The notes beneath the pieces are model-generated. The model saw only the letters and a list, made by a program, of their open reading frames with translations, had not been told where the DNA came from and made no database searches. From NCBI GenBank assembly GCA_002315595.1, contig DCHG01000068.1:1-8095 (forward strand): 8,095 nucleotides of DNA, in the 5' to 3' direction. How positions within the stretch are numbered: the stretch's first letter is position 1; each line of letters starts with the position of its first letter. Made by a program: the position numbers and the translations under genes. Of this stretch, positions 1-4,917 are shown piece after piece. The stretch comes from Clostridiales bacterium UBA1758. GTDB lineage: Bacteria; Bacillota; Clostridia; Oscillospirales; UBA1758.

Positions 1-26
1 GGCGAACGCCCGACGTGGCAATCCGT
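1..26 (+). repeat. Palindromic dispersed repeat, copy 1 (5' truncated by window edge)
   Basis: This is the right-hand part of a short palindromic repeat. It starts inside a small hairpin (GGC, loop GAAC, GCC at 1-10) and ends with the arm GTGGCAATCCGT. The same arm, complete or degenerate, ends the copies at 44-84, 115-149 and 4824-4863. The left arm, GTCATTGCGAGG elsewhere, would lie just outside the window. The hairpin type matches that of the copy at 8052-8095. No coding content is seen. Confidence 0.7.
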
Positions 27-43
27 CCCCCCGCAGGGACGCA

Positions 44-84
44 GGTTACGGATTCCCACGGCGACAGAGTCGCCTCGGAATGAC
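44..84 (-). repeat. Palindromic dispersed repeat, copy 2 (inverted)
   Basis: Read on the minus strand this copy is nearly identical to the + strand copy at 4824-4863, differing at only about four or five of 40 positions. Its core is a perfect 6-bp stem GGCGAC (60-65), loop AGA, GTCGCC (69-74). An outer stem pairs ATTCC (52-56) with GGAAT (77-81). Other copies carry ATTGC with GCAAT in that outer stem, so both sides of one pair have changed together. It resembles REP/BIME-type extragenic repeats. Confidence 0.85.
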
Positions 85-114
85 ATGATAAAACTGCGTT
101 GTACCCACCACCCC

Positions 115-149
115 GTCATTGCGAGGAGCGTAGCGACGGTGCAATCCGT
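115..149 (+). repeat. Palindromic dispersed repeat, copy 3
   Basis: The left arm GTCATTGCGAGG is at 115-126 and the right arm GCAATCCGT at 141-149. The outer stem is ATTGC (118-122) with GCAAT (141-145). The middle (AGCGTAGCGACG) lacks the strong inner hairpin of copy 2. Copy 2 (minus) and copy 3 (plus) face each other, and 73-84 can pair with 115-126 at 11 of 12 positions. Confidence 0.85.
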
Positions 150-155
150 TCCACC

Positions 156-180
156 GGTGTGCGGTAAAATTACCAACACC
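156..180. other. Two-part hairpin next to the repeat cluster
   Basis: GGTGT (156-160) pairs with ACACC (176-180), and inside it GGTAA (163-167) faces TTACC (170-174) around a very short A-rich loop, so the innermost pair probably opens. No T-tract follows on either strand, so it is not a convincing intrinsic terminator. It may be an extension of the neighbouring repeat or the remnant of another one. Confidence 0.4.
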
Positions 181-254
181 CCCTTCGCGTACGGTGCAAA
201 TTTCCAATAACCTCGCCCCTTTTCTATTTTATTTGTATTTTTTCACTGTTTTCA

Positions 255-283
255 TTGACATTCCGCTTGAAAAAAGGTAAAAT
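255..283 (+). promoter_or_regulatory. Housekeeping sigma-A type promoter for rsmD-coaD
   Basis: A perfect -35 TTGACA (255-260) is followed, after a 17-bp spacer, by a -10 TAAAAT (278-283, 5 of 6 to consensus). The upstream region 223-247 is AT-rich with T-runs, which could act as an UP-like element. Transcription should start near 290, giving a leader of roughly 60 nt before the rsmD start codon. A second possible -10, TATGAT at 283-288, overlaps but sits at poorer spacing. Confidence 0.85.
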
Positions 284-348
284 ATGATTGAAATATCATT
301 GAGTTTTTCCGTGTGCAATTCGTCACACCTCATTTGAAAGGAAACGCC

Positions 349-894
349 ATGAGAGTAATCACCGGCTCCGTCAAAGGACGCCGTCTGGAAGCCCCCGACG
401 GGCTTGACACGCGACCGACCGGCGACCGTATCAAGGAAGCCATTTTCGACATCATTCAATTCGAAATCGAAGGTCGACGCGTCCTTGATCTGTTTGCTGG
501 CTCCGGCCAACTCGGTATCGAGGCACTGTCACGCGGTGCAAAAGAGGCGGTCTTCGTCGACAAGCGTGCGGAAGCCGTTGCCGTCATCCGCCGTAATCTC
601 GCCCACTGCAAACTCGACGAAGCCTCCCGCGTCATTGCGGGCGACTATCGTACCGCACTCCGAAGCGGTGTGAAATTCGACATCGTATTTCTCGATCCGC
701 CGTATGCGTCGGGTTTGTTGGAAGAAGCCCTCGGGCTCATTTCTTCATTTGACATTATCAACGACGGTGGTATCATTGTTTGTGAAATCCCGTCGGAAAA
801 AGACCTGCCGGAACTTCCCGCCCCCTATGTCAAATCCAAAACCTACCGCTACGGCAAAACAAGCCTGATTATTTACAGAAAAGAGATGGCTTAA
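349..894 (+). CDS. rsmD: 16S rRNA (guanine(966)-N2)-methyltransferase RsmD
   Basis: RsmD uses S-adenosylmethionine to methylate N2 of guanine 966 (E. coli numbering) of 16S rRNA during assembly of the small ribosomal subunit; it is cytosolic. The 181-residue product has the family's usual length and order: an N-terminal TRPTGDRIKEAIFD segment (22-34), the SAM-binding motif VLDLFAGSGQLGIEALSRGA (45-64), an acidic residue after the next strand (D71), and the catalytic DPPY motif (116-119). I chose ATG 349 because the methionine begins the conserved RVITGS start of the family and has the Shine-Dalgarno site GAAAGGAAA at 336-344. A GTG at 313 would extend the frame by 12 residues but would put the ribosome site inside the gene. 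The stop codon directly abuts the coaD start, so the two genes are one transcript. Identification is secure from motifs and context. Confidence 0.96.
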   Translation: MRVITGSVKGRRLEAPDGLDTRPTGDRIKEAIFDIIQFEIEGRRVLDLFAGSGQLGIEALSRGAKEAVFVDKRAEAVAVIRRNLAHCKLDEASRVIAGDYRTALRSGVKFDIVFLDPPYASGLLEEALGLISSFDIINDGGIIVCEIPSEKDLPELPAPYVKSKTYRYGKTSLIIYRKEMA

Positions 895-1383
895 ATGGCA
901 ATTGCCGTCATACCGGGCAGTTTTGATCCCGTAACGCTCGGTCATATGGATATTATCTCGCGTGCCGCGTCGATCTTTGAAAAAGTCGTGGTCGCCGTCA
1001 GCGAAAACAGCGAAAAAAAATATGTCTTTTCCGCCGAAGAACGGGCGGCGTTGGTAACGCGTTGTACCAGAAAATTTTCGAATGTCGAGGTGCGGATCTG
1101 TACCGGGCTGATCGCGGATTTTGCCGTCGGCGTCGGTGCAAGCGTCCTTGTCAAGGGTGTGCGTAATGCGACCGATCTTTCCTATGAAACCCAACTGATG
1201 TGGGCGAACGGTCTTTTGACCTCCGGCAAAATCGACACGATGTTTTTGCCCTCCGTCGGCGCCGTGTCGCAAATCAGTTCCACATTGGTGCGTGAATTCG
1301 CAAAATACGGTGCGGATCTTTCCGCCCTCGTCCCGGGCGAAATTCTGGGCGATGTTGCGATCCGCCTGGAAAACGTCAAATGA
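895..1383 (+). CDS. coaD: Phosphopantetheine adenylyltransferase CoaD
   Basis: CoaD transfers AMP from ATP to 4'-phosphopantetheine to make dephospho-CoA, the penultimate step of coenzyme A synthesis. At 162 residues it is the usual length. The nucleotidyltransferase signature PGSFDPVTLGHMDII spans 7-21 and includes the TxGH motif (14-17). The later KGVR (87-90), E98 of YETQ and ISSTLVRE (127-134) match the ATP-binding parts of the family. Two positions depart from E. coli CoaD: lysine at 87 where E. coli has Arg88, and Asn-Gly (105-106) where E. coli has Asn-Arg. The start codon follows the rsmD stop with no gap, so translation is probably coupled; AAGAGA inside the end of rsmD (881-886) may serve as a weak ribosome site. 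Membership of the family is clear. Confidence 0.97.
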   Translation: MAIAVIPGSFDPVTLGHMDIISRAASIFEKVVVAVSENSEKKYVFSAEERAALVTRCTRKFSNVEVRICTGLIADFAVGVGASVLVKGVRNATDLSYETQLMWANGLLTSGKIDTMFLPSVGAVSQISSTLVREFAKYGADLSALVPGEILGDVAIRLENVK

Positions 1384-1390
1384 CCTGTAA

Positions 1391-1430
1391 ATTACGATTG
1401 ATCGAAAGTAATTTCGATTGCGAAAGGAAT
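1391..1430 (+). repeat. Imperfect tandem repeat of about 20 bp before the coiled-coil gene
   Basis: The segment starting ATTACGATTG at 1391 is followed directly by ATTTCGATTG at 1411. Each is followed by CGAAAG: after two extra bases (AT) in the first copy, directly in the second. The second copy supplies the Shine-Dalgarno site AAAGGA (1423-1428), 11 nt before the ATG at 1440. The first copy has CGAAAGTA there and is a poorer ribosome site. It looks like a small local duplication. Confidence 0.5.
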
Positions 1431-1439
1431 AGATAAACT

Positions 1440-1910
1440 ATGGCAAACGGTATTGAAGAACTTGTTGAAATGCTTCACGACATGGTGTCGGATGCGTGGG
1501 CTGTTCCGTTCGGGACCGAAAAATGCGTGTTGGAACGCGACAAAGCACTTGACCTGATCGACGAGATTCGTGAAAATCTCCCCACCGAGTTGAAAGAAGC
1601 GCGTACTGTCGTCGAATCGCGCAATGAAATTCTCGCCTCCGCAAAGCGCGAGGCTGAGGCGATCAAGCGCACTGCGGAAGAACGTGCACGCCAACTCATC
1701 AGCGAAGAAGAAATTCTTACGATCGCCCGCAAAAAAGCCAACGACATCGTTTCCGCCGCCGAAAACCGTTCGCGGGAAGTCCGTCGTGCCGCAAGTGCCT
1801 ACGCCGACGATATGCTCAAACGGCTGGAAGATGTTTCCGTCGAGGCTCTTGGCGAAATTCGAAAGAACCGTCAGGACTTCAAAAACATCACCCGTTCTCA
1901 AAATCAGTAA
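1440..1910 (+). CDS. Coiled-coil protein of the coaD-linked clostridial family, function unknown
   Basis: The 156-residue product has no transmembrane segment, signal peptide or nucleotide-binding motif. After a short N-terminal region it carries VPFGTEKCVLERDKALDLID (22-41) and then EIRENLPTELKEAR (42-55), a block I recall as conserved in a family encoded just after coaD in many Clostridia. From about 33 to 150 it is rich in Glu, Arg, Lys and Ala with heptad-like spacing, so a long, highly charged coiled coil is expected. Database entries of this type are often labelled ATPase or V-type ATPase subunit H-like, but no Walker motif is present, so that name gives no function here. Roles in cell division or as a scaffold (DivIVA-like) are possible but unsupported. 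It lies 56 bp after coaD with the ribosome site AAAGGA (1423-1428) and probably shares its transcript. Confidence 0.88.
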   Translation: MANGIEELVEMLHDMVSDAWAVPFGTEKCVLERDKALDLIDEIRENLPTELKEARTVVESRNEILASAKREAEAIKRTAEERARQLISEEEILTIARKKANDIVSAAENRSREVRRAASAYADDMLKRLEDVSVEALGEIRKNRQDFKNITRSQNQ

Positions 1911-1923
1911 TTTTACCTGCGTG

Positions 1924-1944
1924 GGGCGTCCGTTTCGGCCGCCC
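1924..1944 (+). terminator. Hairpin after the coiled-coil gene, weak terminator candidate
   Basis: GGGCG (1924-1928) pairs with CGCCC (1940-1944), and inside it CCG (1930-1932) pairs with CGG (1936-1938) around a TTT loop, with one T/C mismatch. It lies 14 bp after the coiled-coil gene stop. The T-run that follows is at 1968-1973, too far for a classical intrinsic terminator, so termination here is uncertain. Confidence 0.35.
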
Positions 1945-1971
1945 TGCGTTTGCTTGTAATGCTTTGCTTTT

Positions 1972-2000
1972 TTCGCTTAATTGTGGCGAAAAGCGATAAT
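1972..2000 (+). promoter_or_regulatory. Weak candidate promoter for the epimerase/gal unit
   Basis: GATAAT (1995-2000) matches the -10 consensus at 5 of 6 positions, and TTCGCT lies 17 bp upstream (1972-1977) with only 3 of 6 matches to TTGACA. Transcription would start near 2007, within the hairpin at 2004-2018. A new promoter is expected somewhere here if rsmD-operon transcription ends, but this one is weak unless an activator helps it. Confidence 0.3.
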
Positions 2001-2003
2001 TCT

Positions 2004-2022
2004 GCGTCAAAATGACGCTTTT
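2004..2022 (+). terminator. Compact terminator-like hairpin just before the epimerase ribosome site
   Basis: GCGTCA (2004-2009), loop AAA, TGACGC (2013-2018) form a perfect 6-bp stem followed by TTTT (2019-2022), the shape of a short intrinsic terminator. The ribosome site GGGAG of the next gene follows at 2025-2029. The right arm and T-run (CGCTTTT, 2016-2022) can instead pair with AAAAGCG (1989-1995), which in turn can pair upstream with TTTTCGC (1970-1976). It could be the end of the rsmD operon or an attenuator. Confidence 0.4.
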
Positions 2023-2041
2023 CTGGGAGAATTTGTTACCT

Positions 2042-2803
2042 ATGAAATTTGGAATTTGTACCGAACTGATGCGTGCGCCTTTGCTTGCGGAACTCGGATT
2101 TGATTATATTGAAGGCAATTTGACCGTTCTTGCGCAAATGGACGAAAAGGATCTTTTTGCCGCCCAAAAGGCGGTCAACGAATCCGGCATTGCCGCGGAA
2201 GCCTTTTGTTGTATGCTTCCGGGCGATGTGCATCTGACGCGCCCCTCGGAAATGCCGTGGGTTGCGGAATATGTCAAACGCGCCTTTTCCCGTGCAAAAA
2301 ACCTCGGGGCGGAAGTCATCGTACTCGGAAGCGGTGGCGCCAGACGCCTGCCCGACGGAGAAAACGCCGACGCGCTCACGCCCGCGTTTGAACTGATCTG
2401 TGAAGAAGCCGAAAAACAAGGCATCACGATCGCATTGGAGCCGCTGAATTGCGGTGAAACGAATATCATCAACTCCGTGTCGGAAGCCGTTGCCACCGCA
2501 AAAAAACTCGACGCCACCGGTATCCGCGTGCTTGCCGACCTGTACCATATCGAAAAGGAAAGCGAGCCGCTTTCCGATATTGCCTGTGCGGGCGACCTGC
2601 TCGTACATACCCACGTCGCCTTCCCCGCTACACGCGTCTTCCCCCGTCCCGATGACGGATATGATTATTCGAAATTTTTCTCCGCTTTGAAAGCGATCGG
2701 CTATGACCGCAGGATGAGCGTTGAGGCGGGTTGCGACGATTTCGTCAACGACGCCGCCCTTGCATTGGAAGTGTTAAAATCCGCCGAAGCAAAGGCGTTG
2801 TAA
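2042..2803 (+). CDS. TIM-barrel sugar isomerase/epimerase-like protein (xylose isomerase-like, COG1082 type)
   Basis: Members of this superfamily are metal-dependent TIM barrels that interconvert sugars or keto-sugars; ketose 3-epimerases and IolE/IolI-like enzymes belong to it. The 253-residue product shows the four expected metal-site residues in order: E133 (ALEPLN), D166 (ADLYHI, with H169), H191 (HTHVAFP) and E228 (SVEAG). The stretch HTHVAFPATRVFPRPDDGYD (189-208) corresponds to the substrate-binding His-Arg-Pro-Gly region of D-tagatose/D-psicose 3-epimerases, so a ketose 3-epimerase-like activity is plausible, but the substrate is unknown. I chose ATG 2042, preceded by GGGAG (2025-2029) and beginning MKFGICTEL as the first barrel strand. 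An in-frame ATG at 2012 lies within a hairpin and has no good ribosome site. It is the first gene of a probable unit running through galE, 26 bp before a second gene of the same superfamily. Confidence 0.9.
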   Translation: MKFGICTELMRAPLLAELGFDYIEGNLTVLAQMDEKDLFAAQKAVNESGIAAEAFCCMLPGDVHLTRPSEMPWVAEYVKRAFSRAKNLGAEVIVLGSGGARRLPDGENADALTPAFELICEEAEKQGITIALEPLNCGETNIINSVSEAVATAKKLDATGIRVLADLYHIEKESEPLSDIACAGDLLVHTHVAFPATRVFPRPDDGYDYSKFFSALKAIGYDRRMSVEAGCDDFVNDAALALEVLKSAEAKAL

Positions 2804-2829
2804 TTTGCCCCCCTCATACAGGAGTTTAT

Positions 2830-3687
2830 ATGAAATTCAAAATTTCCGCATTTTCCGACGAAGCAGGTGCTTCGCTCGATGCCCAAATTGCCGCATTGCA
2901 TGAAAACAACGTGAAATACATGGAGCCCCGTGGAATTAACGGCAAAAACATCTCCGCCATGACCGAAGCCGAACTTACCGCCCTAGCCTCCCGACTGAGA
3001 TCGGAATGTATTGGCGTGTCTGCGATCGGCTCGCCGATCGGGAAGATCGGCATACACGAAGACTTTGCCCCCCACCTTGAAGCATTTTCCACCGTCCTCC
3101 GTGCGGCGGAATTGCTCGGCACGAACAAGGTTCGAGTATTCAGTTTCTACCTGCCCGACGGCGCTCGCCCCGCCGACTACCGTGACGAAGTCATGTCACG
3201 CATGAAAACGCTGGTCGACCTTGCCGCAAAAAAAGGCATCTATTGCTGTCACGAAAACGAACACGGCATTTACGGCGAACGCGCCAAAGAGTGCGCCGAT
3301 CTGCTTTGGAGCGTCGACGACCTCGGTTGCGTGTTCGATCCCGCTAATTTTGTCCTCGACGGTCAGGATGTTTCCGAAGCCGCCGAACTGCTTCTCAACC
3401 GTACCGATTATATGCACATCAAGGACGCCTGCGCATCCGACCGCACCATTGTTCCGGCAGGCTACGGCGACGGTCGTTTTATCGAACTTTTGGAACGCCT
3501 TTCCAAGCGTGAAGGCGAAATGTTTTTGACGGTCGAGCCTCATTTGAAGGTTTTTGACGGTCTCGGCGGACTGCAAAAGGACGGCATCCGCAACAAATAC
3601 GAATACGAAAATCAGCGTAAATCTTTTGCCGCCGCAGTCACCTCACTCAAAATTCTTCTTGGAAACGGCGGTTATCATTACGAATAA
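2830..3687 (+). CDS. Second TIM-barrel sugar isomerase/epimerase-like protein
   Basis: This 285-residue protein belongs to the same xylose isomerase-like superfamily as the gene before it but is clearly divergent, so the pair is not a recent duplication. It begins with the typical first strand MKFKISAFSDEAG. Candidate metal ligands are a Glu in HENEHG (E142 or E144), D170 (VFDPANF), H196 (YMHIKDA) and E236 (LTVEPHL). PAGYGDG (209-215) matches a loop often seen in these enzymes. The residues argue for an active, metal-dependent isomerase or epimerase; the substrate is unknown. ATG 2830 has the ribosome site AGGAG at 2820-2824, and the open frame upstream overlaps the previous gene and is not used. 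galT follows after 26 bp, so co-transcription with the Leloir genes is likely, and the product may feed or branch from the same sugar pool. Confidence 0.9.
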   Translation: MKFKISAFSDEAGASLDAQIAALHENNVKYMEPRGINGKNISAMTEAELTALASRLRSECIGVSAIGSPIGKIGIHEDFAPHLEAFSTVLRAAELLGTNKVRVFSFYLPDGARPADYRDEVMSRMKTLVDLAAKKGIYCCHENEHGIYGERAKECADLLWSVDDLGCVFDPANFVLDGQDVSEAAELLLNRTDYMHIKDACASDRTIVPAGYGDGRFIELLERLSKREGEMFLTVEPHLKVFDGLGGLQKDGIRNKYEYENQRKSFAAAVTSLKILLGNGGYHYE

Positions 3688-3713
3688 AACATTAGTATAG
3701 GAAGGAAATAAAT

Positions 3714-4682
3714 ATGGCTGAACTCCGTTATCATCCTTTGACCAAGGACTGGATCATGATCAACTCATCGCGTCAGGGGCGTCCGCAGATGCCCAAGGAT
3801 TGGTGTCCTTTCTGCCCCGGCTCCGGCAAAGTGCCCGATGACTACGACGTCATCATGTACCCGAATGACTGGCCGGCGCTTTCGCAAAATCCGCCGACGC
3901 CGGACGATGTCGAAACCGAAATTTACAAAACGCGTGAAGCCTATGGCCGTTGCGAAGTCATCCTGTACTCGCCGGATCATACCGCGACGATCCCGGATCT
4001 TTCCGTCCCGCATATCCGTAAACTCGTCGACCTTTGGGCGGATCGTTTCGCCGCCATTTCCGCCGATCCGAAGATCAAGTATGTCTTTATCTTTGAAAAC
4101 CGCGGCAAAGAAGTCGGCACCACCATGCCCCACCCGCACGGTCAGATTTACGGCTACTCCTGGTTGCCGAAAAAACTCGCCCTCGAAATGGCTTCGTCCC
4201 GCGAATATCACGACGAAAAGGGCGGTTGCCTGATCTGTGATATGCTCCGTGATGAACGTGCCGACGGACGCAGAATTATTTTCGAAAACGAACATTTCAC
4301 GGTATTTTTGCCGTTTTTCACCGAATATCCGTACGGCGTTTACATTGCCGCCAAGAGCCATAAACAGTACATCACGCAGTTCAACGACGAAGAACGCGAC
4401 TGTCTTGCCGCGACGTTGAAAGATACGGTCGGAACGCTCGACACCATTTTCGGCTTCCCGTTCCCGTATATGATGTGTATGCACCAGTCCCCCGTCAATA
4501 GTGAGGACAACGGCGAGCATTACCATTTCCATATCGAATTTTTCCCGCCGCTTCGTGGTGAAAAGTCTATCAAGTTCAACGCTTCGTCCGAAACCGGCGC
4601 ATGGGCGCATTGTAACCCCTCCTGCCCCGAAGATAAGGCGGAAGAAATCCGTCAGGCATACGCAAAGTATAAGAATTTGTAA
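3714..4682 (+). CDS. galT: Galactose-1-phosphate uridylyltransferase (class I)
   Basis: GalT exchanges UMP between UDP-glucose and galactose-1-phosphate, giving UDP-galactose and glucose-1-phosphate, the middle step of the Leloir pathway. The 322-residue product has the class I HIT-fold signatures. A zinc pair CPFC (C31, C34) corresponds to Cys52/Cys55 of the E. coli enzyme, and H89 (SPDHTATIPD) to His115. The active-site HPHGQ spans 140-144, with H142 as the uridylylated histidine. MHQSPVN (256-262) and HYHFHIEFFPP (269-279) supply the C-terminal histidines. It is somewhat shorter than E. coli GalT (about 348 residues). An extra CLIC pair (C172, C175) could bind metal. ATG 3714 has a strong ribosome site (AGGAAGGAA, 3699-3707). 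No promoter fits in the 26-bp gap, so expression probably comes from upstream. The gap to galK is unusually long and full of repeats. Confidence 0.97.
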   Translation: MAELRYHPLTKDWIMINSSRQGRPQMPKDWCPFCPGSGKVPDDYDVIMYPNDWPALSQNPPTPDDVETEIYKTREAYGRCEVILYSPDHTATIPDLSVPHIRKLVDLWADRFAAISADPKIKYVFIFENRGKEVGTTMPHPHGQIYGYSWLPKKLALEMASSREYHDEKGGCLICDMLRDERADGRRIIFENEHFTVFLPFFTEYPYGVYIAAKSHKQYITQFNDEERDCLAATLKDTVGTLDTIFGFPFPYMMCMHQSPVNSEDNGEHYHFHIEFFPPLRGEKSIKFNASSETGAWAHCNPSCPEDKAEEIRQAYAKYKNL

Positions 4683-4695
4683 TTTGTACGCCACA

Positions 4696-4756
4696 CCTCG
4701 TCTCCCCCTTTTGGGGAAGTGTCAACGACGAAGTCGTTGACGGATGAGGGTATGAA
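4696..4756. repeat. Hairpin repeat of the CCTCATCC/GGATGAGG type, copy A
   Basis: An outer stem pairs CCTC (4696-4699) with GAGG (4746-4749). Inside are CCCC-TTTT-GGGG (4705-4716) and a perfect 9-bp stem GTCAACGAC-GAA-GTCGTTGAC (4721-4741). The segment 4739-4756 recurs at 8025-8042 with 17 of 18 bases identical. I recall this cloverleaf-like type as common between genes in gut Clostridia. It starts 13 bp after the galT stop and has no T-tract, so it is not an obvious terminator. Confidence 0.8.
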
Positions 4757-4766
4757 GGACGAAGGA

Positions 4767-4801
4767 ACGGATTTCCGCACTACTTCGTTGCTCGCAATGA
4801 C
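4767..4801 (-). repeat. Palindromic dispersed repeat, copy 4 (inverted)
   Basis: On the minus strand this reads GTCATTGCGAG (4801-4791), a variable middle, then GGAAATCCGT (4776-4767). The left arm is intact; the right arm is degenerate (GGAAATCC instead of GCAATCC). Its CTCGCAATGAC (4791-4801) is the exact reverse complement of GTCATTGCGAG at 4824-4834 in copy 5, making an 11-bp stem with a 22-nt loop. Confidence 0.75.
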
Positions 4802-4823
4802 AAATGAAAACCGCAACGCACTC

Positions 4824-4863
4824 GTCATTGCGAGGCGACTTTGTCGCCGTGGTCATCCGTAAC
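4824..4863 (+). repeat. Palindromic dispersed repeat, copy 5
   Basis: The left arm GTCATTGCGAGG (4824-4835) runs into a perfect hairpin GGCGAC (4834-4839), TTT, GTCGCC (4843-4848), followed by CGTGGTCATCCGTAAC. It is almost the same as copy 2 read on the other strand. The outer stem is damaged here because the right arm reads TCATCC rather than CAATCC. It ends 54 bp before galK; no recognisable promoter lies between it and the gene. Confidence 0.85.
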
Positions 4864-4917
4864 TCCCGCCCTCCCCACTTCGCTCTCTAACCCCACAAAC
4901 AGAAAGGAAGTAACATC

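Noticed and set aside
1..149. CRISPR array at the left edge
   Set aside because: Copies alternate in orientation, vary in length and have no uniform spacers; these are extragenic palindromes.
210..223. Remnant of the CCTC-type hairpin repeat near CCTCGCCCCTTTT
   Set aside because: Only a short left-arm similarity; no matching right arm or inner stems follow.
313..348. GTG start that would lengthen RsmD by 12 residues
   Set aside because: The family begins at the MRVITGS segment, and the good ribosome site at 336-344 fits ATG 349.
1440..1910. Naming the coiled-coil protein an ATPase subunit
   Set aside because: No nucleotide-binding motif and no other ATPase subunit genes nearby; the similarity is explained by coiled-coil composition.
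2012..2041. ATG 2012 as the start of the first epimerase gene
   Set aside because: It lies in the loop/right arm of a hairpin, lacks a ribosome site, and adds residues before the first barrel strand; ATG 2042 has GGGAG upstream.
2731..2829. Upstream extension of the second epimerase frame
   Set aside because: It overlaps the previous gene, gives an Arg-rich non-family sequence, and AGGAG at 2820-2824 points to ATG 2830.
3688..3713. Promoter for galT in the short gap
   Set aside because: A TAGTAT-like -10 exists but nothing resembling a -35 lies at proper distance; co-transcription is simpler.
3765..4694. A 309-codon minus-strand open frame opposite galT
   Set aside because: It is an antisense shadow of a gene with all catalytic motifs; no ribosome site or family resemblance.
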